From contig JBILML010000005.1 of assembly GCA_044375555.1 (NCBI GenBank), positions 1 through 64,000 of the forward strand: a DNA stretch of 64,000 bases. The letters are read 5' to 3'. Of the stretch, positions 15,734 to 24,532 are shown one piece after another (positions within the stretch are counted from its first letter, which is position 1; the number at the start of each line of letters is the position of its first letter). This stretch comes from UBA967 sp044375555. GTDB taxonomy: Bacteria > Verrucomicrobiota > Verrucomicrobiia > Chthoniobacterales > Terrimicrobiaceae. The position numbers were made by a program, and so were the translations under genes. The notes under the pieces were generated by a model that saw nothing but the letters and a program-made list of their open reading frames with translations, made no database searches and was not told the DNA's origin.

Positions 15734-17292
15734 AGGAGCCAACGCAACTCGTGTGGTTCAAGCGCGACCTGCGCGTGGAGGATCACCATCCTTTGGTCGA
15801 GGCGGCGAAGCGCGGCCCGGTCGTTTGCCTGTATGTCTACGAGCCGGAACTGCACGGCAGTGCGGAGTTCACCTCGGCGCATCTGGTTTTTTTGAACGAG
15901 TCCCTTCGCTCGCTCGACCACTCGTTGCGGGAGATAGGCGGGAATCTCGTCTTGCGGCGGGGGGCGGTCACGGAAGTGCTGCAAACCCTGTGGCGGGAAA
16001 TTTCCTTTGCCGAACTTTGGTCGCACGAGGAGACCGGAAGCGGGCTGACCTACCGCCGGGATCGCGAGGTGAGTGCGTGGTGCCGCGAGCGGGGAATTTC
16101 ATGGAATGAATTTCGGCAGGATGGCGTGGTGCGCCGCCTGCGGTCCCGCAATGGATGGTCGAAAAATTGGGAGGAATTCATGCGGGGGCCAGCGAGTTCG
16201 GTGCCGGCGATTCGCGGGGTGGATGGATTAAGGAGCGGGGGGATTCTTGGTCCCGAGGAATTGGGTTTGCCGCCCTCTGACAAGCCGGACGCGCAAAAGG
16301 GCGGCGAGGAGGCGGCTCGCCGAACGCTCCACGCGTTTCTCACAGATCGCGGGGTGAATTACCGCGCCGCGATGTCGAGCCCGCTCGAGGGCTGGACTGC
16401 TTGCTCGCGCATCAGCCCGTATCTTTCCTTTGGCTGCATCTCAATGCGCATGGTGGTGGCGAATCTCGGCGAGCGTCGCTTGGCTCTGCGCGCCGCTCGG
16501 GAGGTTGGTGCGGCGGTGGATCGGAGATGGTTCGGGTCGCTGCAGAGTTTCGGTTCCCGTTTGCGCTGGCACTGCCACTTCATGCAAAAACTGGAGGACG
16601 AGCCGCGCATCGAGTTTGGAAATTTCGTGCGGGCTTACGATGGGCTGAGGGAGGAATTCACTGAAAGCCCTGAGGGACGCCGGCGTTTCGACGCTTGGAA
16701 GGAGGGGCTCACCGGTTACCCGATGGTGGATGCGTGCATTCGCTGCGTGAAGGCGACGGGCTGGCTCAACTTCCGCATGCGGGCAATGCTGGCTAGTTTT
16801 TCCGCGTATCACCTCTGGCTCCACTGGCGCGAACCGGCGGTTTGGCTGGGGGGACACTTCCTCGACTTCGAGGTGGGCATTCATTTCAGCCAATTCCAAA
16901 TGCAGAGCGGCACGAGCGGGATCAACACACTGCGGATTTATTCCCCGGCCAAACAAGCCCTCGAGCAAGACCCCGACGGCGTCTTCATTCGCCACTGGGT
17001 GCCGGAACTCCGCGAGGTTCCCGTTTCCTGGCTGTCACGGCCGGAGCAAATGCCCGCCGAAATTCAGAGCCGCTACGGATGCCTCATCGCGAAAAACTAT
17101 CCGGCCCCGATCGTGGAACACACGGCAGCGGTGAAAGAGGCGCGGGATAAAATCTCGGCGGTCCGTCGACAAACGGAAACGCGAACCGAGGCCAAGGCGG
17201 TTTTTGTGCGTCACGGAAGTCGCAAGCGATCCCCAGCTCGCCGCAGTCCAAAAAATCTCCAGCCCACCCTGCCGGGTCTGGAACTCGGCTGA
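15730..17292 (+). CDS. Deoxyribodipyrimidine photolyase / cryptochrome family protein
   Basis: A 520-residue flavoprotein of the photolyase/cryptochrome superfamily. The N-terminal antenna domain begins QLVWFKRDLRVEDH. The C-terminal FAD domain carries ISPYLSFGCIS, FGSLQSFGSRLRWHCHF, GYPMVDACIRCVKATGWLNFRMRAM and the late DFEVGIHFSQFQMQSGTSG. Such proteins repair UV pyrimidine dimers or act as light sensors; sequence alone does not separate the two roles here. The basic tail (about 490-520) is family-variable. The start overlaps the DUF2256 gene. It is convergent with the TerC gene, 8 bases apart. Confidence 0.9.
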   Translation: MKEPTQLVWFKRDLRVEDHHPLVEAAKRGPVVCLYVYEPELHGSAEFTSAHLVFLNESLRSLDHSLREIGGNLVLRRGAVTEVLQTLWREISFAELWSHEETGSGLTYRRDREVSAWCRERGISWNEFRQDGVVRRLRSRNGWSKNWEEFMRGPASSVPAIRGVDGLRSGGILGPEELGLPPSDKPDAQKGGEEAARRTLHAFLTDRGVNYRAAMSSPLEGWTACSRISPYLSFGCISMRMVVANLGERRLALRAAREVGAAVDRRWFGSLQSFGSRLRWHCHFMQKLEDEPRIEFGNFVRAYDGLREEFTESPEGRRRFDAWKEGLTGYPMVDACIRCVKATGWLNFRMRAMLASFSAYHLWLHWREPAVWLGGHFLDFEVGIHFSQFQMQSGTSGINTLRIYSPAKQALEQDPDGVFIRHWVPELREVPVSWLSRPEQMPAEIQSRYGCLIAKNYPAPIVEHTAAVKEARDKISAVRRQTETRTEAKAVFVRHGSRKRSPARRSPKNLQPTLPGLELG

Positions 17293-17300
17293 GACCAGTT

Positions 17301-18305
17301 TTAGGATTCTTTCTTGGGAGGTATCAAAAACGAGGCGGCGATCGAGCTGCCGATGAGCACGGAGATGATCGTGAGCGACCAACCGATCGGGAAGTGGCCG
17401 CCGAAAAGTTGGTTCAACCAGACCATTTTCAGACCCACGAAAACGAGCACGAGACCGAGGCCGTATTTCAGGAAGCGGAACTTGTGCACGACGCCGGCGA
17501 GGAGGAAGAACATCGCGCGCAGGCCGAGGATGGCGAAGATGTTTGAGGTGAAAACAATCATCGGCTCCTTGGTGATCGCGTAGATCGCCGGCACGGAATC
17601 GACGGCGAAAACGACATCGGAGATCTCGATGAAGATAAGCGCTACAAAGAGCGGGGTCGCCATCAGTTTTCCGTTTTGACGCAGGAAAAACCGCTGGCCC
17701 TCGAGTTGCGGTGTGATCGGCAAAACGCGCTTCAGGAATTTCAGAATGGGGTTTTTCTCAGGATCGAGCGGCTTTTCCGGGGCGAGTATAACTTTGATGC
17801 CGGTGAGAATGAGGAAGACGCCGAAAAGAACGACAACCCAGTAATATTGGATAAGAGCCGCCCCGACCGCGATGAAGATGCAGCGAAAAATGAGCGCTCC
17901 GATGATGCCGAAGAAAAGGACGCGGTGCTGGTATTTGTCCGGGATGTTGAAGTAGGTGAAAATGACAACGAACACGAAGATGTTGTCCACCGAGAGGGCC
18001 TTCTCGACGATGTAGCCGGTGAAGTATTGAAGCATCGCGCGGTGGGCCTCCACCGACGGATCAAAGCCGGGAATGGCGAGCAGTCGGGCGTCGTTGAAAA
18101 AACGGAACTCCGCAAATTTGCCGAATAGCCAGCCGAACAGAACCGCCATCGCAACCCACACGATGCTCCACGCCAGAGCCTCGCGAAATTTGACCTCATG
18201 CGCCTTGCGGTGGAACACCCCGAGATCGAGTGCCAACACGACCAAAACAAAAACCGTGAAGCTGCAGTAAAACCACCAGTAATCGGCTAAAGGAAACAAA
18301 CTCAT
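17301..18305 (-). CDS. TerC/Alx family integral membrane protein
   Basis: A 334-residue membrane protein with about eight to nine helices. Family marks are the VEKALSVDNIFVFVVIFTYF motif and the second repeat-like VALIFIEISDVVFAVDSVPA, each with conserved Asp/Asn residues within helices. TerC/Alx proteins are linked to tellurite resistance, metal (manganese) export and protection of exported proteins. The start MSLFPLADY is preferred over an ATG 12 codons upstream, as it places the first helix near the N terminus. A fragment resembling its first 12 codons occurs at 31.9 kb. Confidence 0.9.
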   Translation of the reverse strand: MSLFPLADYWWFYCSFTVFVLVVLALDLGVFHRKAHEVKFREALAWSIVWVAMAVLFGWLFGKFAEFRFFNDARLLAIPGFDPSVEAHRAMLQYFTGYIVEKALSVDNIFVFVVIFTYFNIPDKYQHRVLFFGIIGALIFRCIFIAVGAALIQYYWVVVLFGVFLILTGIKVILAPEKPLDPEKNPILKFLKRVLPITPQLEGQRFFLRQNGKLMATPLFVALIFIEISDVVFAVDSVPAIYAITKEPMIVFTSNIFAILGLRAMFFLLAGVVHKFRFLKYGLGLVLVFVGLKMVWLNQLFGGHFPIGWSLTIISVLIGSSIAASFLIPPKKES

Positions 18306-18465
18306 CGCCGCATCTTGGGGAATGGGGGTGGTTTTGACCATGCGACGATTCCGAAAGAATCCTTAGGAAAATACGAACACTAGCAGTCGAGCGGAAGGCG
18401 TCATTTTGGAGTCGCGGAGGATTTATCGTTGCCAGAGGCGTTTCGCGCCTTGATAAGAACGGACC

Positions 18466-19116
18466 ATGACATTCGCCGACTTCATCGATTTTTTTCTCCA
18501 TGCCGAGCGCCACTTGGAGTGGTTCATCAAGAATTACGACTTCTGGATTTATGCTCTGCTCTTCGCGATCATCTTTTGCGAAACAGGTCTCATCGTGACC
18601 CCGTTCCTGCCCGGTGACTCGCTGCTCTTTGCCGTCGGAGCCCTCGCAGGAAAACAACTCATTCAAGTCGAGATCGTGACCCCGCTGCTCCTCGTCGCCG
18701 CGATTATCGGGGACGCCGTCAACTACTCGATTGGAAAGTGGATGGGGCCAAAAGTATTTCAATACGAGTCCAACCGCTTCTTGAACAAGGCCCACCTCAT
18801 GAAGGCCCATGAATTCTATGAAAGATACGGCGGCCGCGCGATCATCCTGGCGCGCTTCGTTCCGATCGTCCGGACTTTCGCGCCATTCGTCGCCGGCGTG
18901 GGATCGATGACCTATTCCAAATTTGCGCTCTACAATGTCTCCGGCGCGTTCCTTTGGGTCGGAATTTTTCTCGGCGGCGGATATTATTTCGGCGGCCTTG
19001 AGGTGGTTCAAAAAAACATGAAGCTCGTTATTCTCGGCATCATTGTTGTTTCCGTCCTGCCGATTGTTTGGGAATTCGCGAAAGCCTGGTTGGAAAAACG
19101 AAAGAGCGCCCAGTAA
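18466..19116 (+). CDS. DedA family membrane protein
   Basis: A 216-residue DedA/YqjA-like protein. Visible marks are ETGLIVTPFLPGDSLLFAVGALAG, IIGDAVNYSIGKWMG, KAHEFYERYGGRAIILARFVPIVRTFAPFVAGVG and VSGAFLWVG. Members of this superfamily include undecaprenyl-phosphate and phosphatidylethanolamine flippases and are needed for envelope homeostasis. About five hydrophobic segments are seen. The ATG is the only suitable start. It is convergent with the FAD oxidoreductase. Confidence 0.93.
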   Translation: MTFADFIDFFLHAERHLEWFIKNYDFWIYALLFAIIFCETGLIVTPFLPGDSLLFAVGALAGKQLIQVEIVTPLLLVAAIIGDAVNYSIGKWMGPKVFQYESNRFLNKAHLMKAHEFYERYGGRAIILARFVPIVRTFAPFVAGVGSMTYSKFALYNVSGAFLWVGIFLGGGYYFGGLEVVQKNMKLVILGIIVVSVLPIVWEFAKAWLEKRKSAQ

Positions 19117-19139
19117 GCAAAGTCCGCTTCGGTTGACCC

Positions 19140-20144
19140 TTAGCGGAGCATGACGAGCAACTCCTCCGCCGCATCGCGACCGGCCGTCCAAGCGCCTTCG
19201 ATGCGACCACCGTTGGACCAGTCGCCGGCTATGACGAGAGGCGCGGGGAAAGTGTGGGCGATCGGGCCGGATGGCGTTTCGCCGGAAACTGGCAGCGCAT
19301 ACCGCCACCTCTGCAAAAAGATTTCGAGTGGTGAACACAAATCGAGCGAGGTCATTTCAGAAGCTCGGCGGAGCAAGGCAGCGGCAATTTCTCCCTCGGG
19401 CGCGTCGGCGTTTGCGACGCTGAAACTTGGCGCGGCATGGAGCATGAGAATCGTGCGACCCGCGTGAAGTTCCGGGCGCTTGCTGGTATCGTGGCTGATC
19501 CAGGTCAGCACCTCGTCGTCGGGGGCTTGGATGCCTTGCCATGGGAGTTCCCTTCGCGAAAAACAAGCTGCCACCGCGTGACAAGGCCATGAGTGGTGAC
19601 GGTCGAGTTCTTGAGCCGCCATCGGCGCTGTCTCGGCAAGGAGGGCACGGCTTTGTGCGGGCGGGGGCGTGAGCAAAAGACTCCGCGATCGCACGAGGCG
19701 GCCATCCTCCAGGGTGGTTTGCCATTCACCATCGACTACGGCGAGGCGCGAGACTTTGGATTCGCGCCGCACGATGTCGCCGAGCGGATCGCCCAGTGAG
19801 CGGCCGAGCGCGGCCATTCCAGCCCGGCAGGCGAAGCGCGGGTGGGCGAAATCCTCGGGCGCGTGGAGTTGGCCGCTCGAGAAACGGTGCAAACCACGCG
19901 TCCATTCGTGACAGACGCCGGCTTCCATCCAGCGTGCGACCTGCGCAACGAACTCTGGGTTTTTGGCGGTGAAAAATTGGGCGCCGTGATCGACCGGCAG
20001 GTTGTTCCAGCGTCTCGTCGCGGCGCGTCCGCCCAGGCCGCGGCTTTTCTCCAGCACTAGCACGGAGCGGCCTGCGGCCTGCAACCGGGTGGCGGCGTGG
20101 AGCCCGCAAAGGCCGGCTCCCACGATCAGAATTTCGGTGTCCAT
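19140..20144 (-). CDS. FAD-dependent amine-oxidase-like oxidoreductase
   Basis: A 334-residue flavoprotein. The N terminus ILIVGAGLCGLHAATRL is a dinucleotide-binding GxGxxG Rossmann motif, followed by LEKSRGLGGRAATRR and DHGAQFFTAK, and it ends with VIAGDWSNGGRIEGAWTAGRDAA, the FAD-binding closing motif. This layout matches the renalase-like NAD(P)/FAD oxidoreductases related to amine oxidases. The substrate is unknown. The start codon is only about 6 bases after the T tract of the fba terminator, with no evident promoter or ribosome-binding site. Confidence 0.85.
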   Translation of the reverse strand: MDTEILIVGAGLCGLHAATRLQAAGRSVLVLEKSRGLGGRAATRRWNNLPVDHGAQFFTAKNPEFVAQVARWMEAGVCHEWTRGLHRFSSGQLHAPEDFAHPRFACRAGMAALGRSLGDPLGDIVRRESKVSRLAVVDGEWQTTLEDGRLVRSRSLLLTPPPAQSRALLAETAPMAAQELDRHHSWPCHAVAACFSRRELPWQGIQAPDDEVLTWISHDTSKRPELHAGRTILMLHAAPSFSVANADAPEGEIAAALLRRASEMTSLDLCSPLEIFLQRWRYALPVSGETPSGPIAHTFPAPLVIAGDWSNGGRIEGAWTAGRDAAEELLVMLR

Positions 20145-20149
20145 GTTTC

Positions 20150-20182
20150 AAAAAAAACAGCCGCAAGGTGAGTTGCGGCTGT
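20150..20182 (-). terminator. Rho-independent terminator of the aldolase gene
   Basis: On the minus strand ACAGCCGCAA/TTGCGGCTGT (ten perfect pairs, six-base loop) is followed by a run of eight T. It lies 30 bases after the aldolase stop and its T run ends 5-6 bases before the next ATG. Confidence 0.9.
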
Positions 20183-20212
20183 TGTTTTGTTTGGAACTTT
20201 CGCGCCGGGTGA

Positions 20213-21283
20213 TCAGGCGATGGTGACCTCTTTGGCGAGGTAGACATCCTGAATGGCGTGAAGGAGCTTGGCTCCTTCGTCCATTGGGCGCTGGAAGGCT
20301 TTGCGGCCGGAGATGAGTCCGGTGCCGCCCGCGCGCTTGTTGACGACGGCGGTGAAGACGGCTTCGTTGAAGTCGTTCTTGCCGCTCGCGCCGCCGCTGT
20401 TGATGAGGCCGGCGCGGCCCATGTAGCAATTCACGACTTGGTAGCGGCAGAGGTCGATCGGGTGGTCGGTGGTGAGCTCGGTGTAGATGCGCTCGTCGAG
20501 TTTGCCGTAGCTGGAGCCGCCGGTGTTGAGGGCTTTGAAGCCGCCGTTGTTCTCAGGGAGCTTCTGCTTGATGATGTCGGCCTGAATGGTGCAACCGAGG
20601 TGGTTGGCCTGGCCGGTGAGGTCGGCGGCGAGATGGTAGTCCTTGTCGCCTTTGATGCTAAAGGCGGGGTTGCGGAGGTAGCACCAGAGAACGGTCGCCA
20701 TGCCGAGTTCGTGGGCGTAGGCGAAGGCCTCGGCAACCTCGACGATCTCGCGGTGGGCGTCGTCGGATCCGAAGTAGATCGTGGCGCCGATGGCGGCTGC
20801 ACCCATGTCGTGAGCGGTCTTGATTTTTCCAAAGAGGATTTCTTTGAAGGCGTTCGGGTAGGTGAGGAGTTCGTTGTGGTTGATTTTAACAAGGAACGGA
20901 ATCTTGTGAGCGTATTTGCGCGAGACGGAGCCGAGGACGCCGAAGGTCGAGCAGACGGCGTTGCAACCGCCCTCGATGGCGAGCTTCACGATGTTCTCGG
21001 GATCAAAATACGCGGGGTTTTTTGCGAAGCTGGCGCCGGCAGAGTGCTCGATGCCTTGGTCGACGGGCAGGATCGAAACATAGCCGGTGCCTGCGAGGCG
21101 GCCGGAGTTGTAGATCCACTGGAGATTGTTCAGAACGCGTTGGTTCCGGTCGGTGTGGGCGAAAATGCGATCGACGAAGTCTGGCCCGGGCAGGTGGAGT
21201 TGGTCCTTCGAGACGGTTTTCGAAGTGTGTTTGAGAAGGTAGTCGGCTTTGTCGCCGAGCGCTGAGACGATGTTATCAATCAT
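20213..21283 (-). CDS. fbaB: Class I fructose-bisphosphate aldolase (DhnA type)
   Basis: A 356-residue class I (Schiff-base) aldolase of the DhnA/FbaB family, interconverting fructose 1,6-bisphosphate with the two triose phosphates. Characteristic stretches are YVSILPVDQGIEHSAG, NAVCSTFGVLG, FLVKINHNELLTYP, GATIYFGSDD and the phosphate-binding INSGGASGKNDF. It is metal-independent, unlike the class II enzyme of many bacteria. It sits alone on its strand with its own terminator. Upstream the minus strand offers TCGACA and TACTAG at 17-base spacing as a possible promoter. Confidence 0.95.
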   Translation of the reverse strand: MIDNIVSALGDKADYLLKHTSKTVSKDQLHLPGPDFVDRIFAHTDRNQRVLNNLQWIYNSGRLAGTGYVSILPVDQGIEHSAGASFAKNPAYFDPENIVKLAIEGGCNAVCSTFGVLGSVSRKYAHKIPFLVKINHNELLTYPNAFKEILFGKIKTAHDMGAAAIGATIYFGSDDAHREIVEVAEAFAYAHELGMATVLWCYLRNPAFSIKGDKDYHLAADLTGQANHLGCTIQADIIKQKLPENNGGFKALNTGGSSYGKLDERIYTELTTDHPIDLCRYQVVNCYMGRAGLINSGGASGKNDFNEAVFTAVVNKRAGGTGLISGRKAFQRPMDEGAKLLHAIQDVYLAKEVTIA

Positions 21284-21544
21284 GGTGTGGAATGTTGTTC
21301 GGCGGCGACTAGTAGAAAAGCGATGGACGCTTGTCGAGCAATTCGGTGATTATCCCAGTGGTGTCTGGGAATTTCATTGACCGCAGGATCGGCTTCTGAA
21401 AAACCACAACGCACTTCATGTTTTCATTTTCTGCTTTTGGAATGGTCTGCGCCGTTTTTCTCGGTTGCGTTTGGTGGGTCAGCCGCAACGATCAGGGGGT
21501 TTCCTGACCTGTGTCGTCGGAAGGGATTTAACCTGAATTACTGA
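21284..21544. other. Intergenic region before the GNAT gene
   Basis: This 261-base spacer separates two divergent genes and probably holds both promoters. On the minus side TCGACA-17-TACTAG (about 21309-21337) could drive the aldolase. A 29-codon plus-strand frame at 21418-21507 would encode one hydrophobic helix, but there is no supporting evidence for it. Confidence 0.4.
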
Positions 21545-22069
21545 ATGCAACCTTGGCTTTGCTTTGAATGGGACACGGTGTCTGCAGATTACTCGGTGCC
21601 CGCGCCAGCTTCTCTGGCGATCCGACCTGCGAACCGCGAGGACGAAGAGGTCGTCGGCAAGGTTCTTCGCACCGCGTTTTCCATGGATTCGTCCTGGGGC
21701 GATATCAGCCGCCGGCTGGATGAAAGCATGGAGCGCTTCGTCGAGGAGGCGTTCGATAAAAGCCGGGAGACGCCCTCGTGTGTGGTCGCCCAGCACGGAT
21801 CGCGCATCATTGGCGTTTCGGTGATGGATGCGGATCCCGATTCGTTGAACCACCTCTCGAGCGGGCCGATGATCCTCCACGAATACCGCAACCGAGGTCT
21901 CGGAAGTGCTCTGCTCGCGGCTACGCTGAATTTCCTGCGCGCTGAAGGCCTCGCCAAAGTGCGGGGCGTGACGCGTGCCAACTCCACTCCGGCGCGTTTT
22001 ATTTACACGAAGTTCGGGAGCCACCAGGTGTCCTGCGCGATCGATCCCTTGCAGGTTGCTGCCCGCTAA
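21545..22069 (+). CDS. GNAT family N-acetyltransferase
   Basis: A 174-residue GNAT-fold protein. The acetyl-CoA-binding motif appears as ILHEYRNRGLGSALLAATL, preceded by the beta-strand SCVVAQHGSRIIGVSVMD and followed by ANSTPARFIYTKFGS. The acceptor substrate is unknown. It lies 58 bases before the ATP-grasp gene on the same strand, so it may be the first gene of that operon. The ATG is not preceded by a clear ribosome-binding site, and a later start (GTG near 21578) is possible. Confidence 0.82.
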   Translation: MQPWLCFEWDTVSADYSVPAPASLAIRPANREDEEVVGKVLRTAFSMDSSWGDISRRLDESMERFVEEAFDKSRETPSCVVAQHGSRIIGVSVMDADPDSLNHLSSGPMILHEYRNRGLGSALLAATLNFLRAEGLAKVRGVTRANSTPARFIYTKFGSHQVSCAIDPLQVAAR

Positions 22070-22127
22070 ACAGGGCAGGGGATTTTTGGCTTTTCACAGC
22101 CCCAGGGTTAGGCAAAACATCTGCCCA

Positions 22128-23585
22128 ATGCAGGGCCTTTTCGATCAATACGAAACGGAGGGATTTTTCGATGAGATGTTCGAGGTGGATGGCAAGGTGC
22201 GTTCACACTACGAGCGGCTTCTCGGGCGTTTCTCGGATATGGACACCGCCACTTTCGAGCGCAAGCGCTCCATGGCGGAAAGCGCGTATCTCAACCAAGG
22301 AATCACATTCACCGTGTATCGCGGCGATGAGGGCACCGAGCGGATCATGCCTTTTGATCTCGTGCCGCGCATCATCCCGGCGGACGAGTGGCGACACTTG
22401 GAGCGCGGCTTGGAGCAGCGCCTGCGAGCGCTGAATCTTTTTCTCCACGATATCTACCACGACCAACGAATCGTGAAGGAAGGAGTGATCCCACTCGAAA
22501 TCATCCGCACCGCGAAGCACTACCGGCCTGAACTCGTCGGGTTGGATGTGCCACACGGAATTTATATCCATGTCTGCGGCACCGATCTCATTCGCGGAGC
22601 GGACGGACAATATCTCGTGCTCGAGGACAATGGCCGTTGCCCGTCTGGCGTTTCGTATGTCCTGGAAAACCGCCAGGCGATGAAGCGGGTTTTCCCAAAG
22701 CTTTTCAGCCGCTACGGAGTCCGGCCTGTGGACCGCTACCCGCAGGAACTCCTCGCCGCACTCCGCTATGTCGCGCCGGGAGGAAATCCCGATCCGACGG
22801 TCGTCGTGCTCACGCCAGGGATCTACAACTCCGCGTATTTCGAACATTCGTTCCTCGCCCGCGCGATGGGCATCGAGATTGTCACGAGCCAGGACCTCGT
22901 CGTTGAGGATTCGCGGGTTTTCATGAAGACCACAAAGGGCCTCAAGCAAGTCGATGTGATCTACCGCCGGATCGATGATGATTTTCTGGATCCGACCGTT
23001 TTCCGAAAAGATTCCGTGCTCGGCGTGCCGGGCATCGTCAACGCCTACCGCGAGGGGAATGTGAACCTCGCCAACGCTCTTGGCACCGGCGTCGCCGACG
23101 ACAAGGTCACCTACTACTATGTCCCGGCGATGATTCGCTTTTATCTCGGCGAGGAACCGATCCTCCCGAATGTGGAGACCTACCTCTCCGCCGTGGAATC
23201 CGACCGGAAATACATTCTCGAAAATCTCGAGCAACTCGTCGTGAAAGCCGCGAATGAAAGTGGCGGATACGGCATGATGATCGGCCCGCACGCGACCAAG
23301 GCAGAGATCGAGAAATTCCGCGCCGCGATCATCGCGGACCCGCGCGGTTACATTGCCCAACCGGTCGTGAGCCTTTCCCGCTCGCCCTGCCGCGTGGATG
23401 GCGGGTTCGAGGGACGCCACATCGACCTTCGCCCCTACATTCTCATGGGTGAAAAAACCACCATCATCCCGGGCGGACTCACCCGTGTCGCCATGCGAAA
23501 AGGCTCCCTGGTTGTGAACTCCTCGCAAGGCGGCGGCACAAAAGACACCTGGGTTCTCGACGAGGGGGAGGAGCAATCATGCTGA
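22128..23585 (+). CDS. Circularly permuted ATP-grasp protein (DUF404/DUF407)
   Basis: A 485-residue protein of the circularly permuted ATP-grasp group (COG2308). It begins near FDQYETEGFFDEMFE and carries GITFTVYRGDEGTERIMPFDLVPRII, the YLVLEDNGRCPSGVSYVLENR block and VVKAANESGGYGMMIGP (nucleotide-binding lysine and glycine loop). ATP-grasp enzymes join a carboxylate to an amine; this family is predicted to make or modify a peptide, but its product is not known. The last seven bases overlap the alpha-E gene. The start ATG at 22128 matches the family N terminus. Confidence 0.9.
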   Translation: MQGLFDQYETEGFFDEMFEVDGKVRSHYERLLGRFSDMDTATFERKRSMAESAYLNQGITFTVYRGDEGTERIMPFDLVPRIIPADEWRHLERGLEQRLRALNLFLHDIYHDQRIVKEGVIPLEIIRTAKHYRPELVGLDVPHGIYIHVCGTDLIRGADGQYLVLEDNGRCPSGVSYVLENRQAMKRVFPKLFSRYGVRPVDRYPQELLAALRYVAPGGNPDPTVVVLTPGIYNSAYFEHSFLARAMGIEIVTSQDLVVEDSRVFMKTTKGLKQVDVIYRRIDDDFLDPTVFRKDSVLGVPGIVNAYREGNVNLANALGTGVADDKVTYYYVPAMIRFYLGEEPILPNVETYLSAVESDRKYILENLEQLVVKAANESGGYGMMIGPHATKAEIEKFRAAIIADPRGYIAQPVVSLSRSPCRVDGGFEGRHIDLRPYILMGEKTTIIPGGLTRVAMRKGSLVVNSSQGGGTKDTWVLDEGEEQSC

Positions 23586-24532
23586 GCCGCGTCGCCGATT
23601 CCTGCTTCTGGCTGAGCCGCTACATCGAGCGCGCCGAGTCCAGCTCCCGCATCCTTGATGTGAATATGCAACTCGTGCTCGATTTCGAGGCGCTGAATTA
23701 TTCCGACTCGAATCAGCAGTGGATTCCCATCCTCGCCACGCTGGAGGACCAGGAGCTTTTCCATCAACTCCACGAAAAAACCACCGGCGATGCCGTGATG
23801 GAATTCATCACTTTCGAAAAATCCAACCCCGGCTCGATCCTGGCCTCTGTCACTCACGCCCGCGAAAACGCCCGCACCGTCCGCGAGCAGATTTCCAGCG
23901 AAATGTGGGAGCGCCTCAACCGTCTTTACCTCTACCTCCAAAGCCCTGACGCGCGCGCCTCGCATCGCGAGAGCCCGATCGGATTCTATCGCGCCCTCGT
24001 AGAAAATCTCCACTCCTTCCAAGGCATCACCGACGCCACGATGACGCACGGCGAGGGCTGGCAATTCCTCCAAGTGGGAAAATTTCTCGAGCGGGCAGAC
24101 TCCGCCTCGCGGGTGCTGGATTTCAAATACCATGTCCTCCTGCCCCAAGATGAAAAAGTCGGCGGGAATATCGATGTCACCCAATGGCTGGCCGTGCTGC
24201 GCTCCTGCTCAGCCATGGAGGCCTATTTCAAACTCTCGCACGGCCAAGTCAACAGTTGGGGGGTTGCGGAGTTTTTGATCCTTCACGACTCCTTTCCACG
24301 CTCGATCCGCTTCTGCGTAGACGCCCTCGACTCCGCCCTGCACCGTATTTCTGGCACAGACCGAGGGCATTTTGAGAACGAGGCCGAGCGCCTCTCCGGC
24401 TTGCTCCGGTCGAACCTCGACTTCGCCAATATCAGTTCGATTTTCAAAACAGGACTCCATCAGTATCTCGAGGAAACCCGCAATCGGCTCGGTGGGATTT
24501 CCAACGCGCTGGCTGAGACCTATTGTCGTTGA
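23579..24532 (+). CDS. Alpha-E domain protein (DUF403)
   Basis: A 317-residue, largely helical protein of the alpha-E family, the constant neighbour of circularly permuted ATP-grasp proteins. It starts with the typical MLSRVADSCFWLSRYIERAE and has GEGWQFLQVGKFLERADSASRVLD in the middle. The family's role is unknown; it is thought to work with the ATP-grasp enzyme on a peptide substrate. It overlaps the ATP-grasp gene by seven bases and the next gene by about ten. Confidence 0.92.
   Translation: MLSRVADSCFWLSRYIERAESSSRILDVNMQLVLDFEALNYSDSNQQWIPILATLEDQELFHQLHEKTTGDAVMEFITFEKSNPGSILASVTHARENARTVREQISSEMWERLNRLYLYLQSPDARASHRESPIGFYRALVENLHSFQGITDATMTHGEGWQFLQVGKFLERADSASRVLDFKYHVLLPQDEKVGGNIDVTQWLAVLRSCSAMEAYFKLSHGQVNSWGVAEFLILHDSFPRSIRFCVDALDSALHRISGTDRGHFENEAERLSGLLRSNLDFANISSIFKTGLHQYLEETRNRLGGISNALAETYCR

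Noticed and set aside
21418..21507. 29-codon plus-strand frame with a hydrophobic helix
   Set aside because: No ribosome-binding site, no homology and no conserved partner; may be chance.
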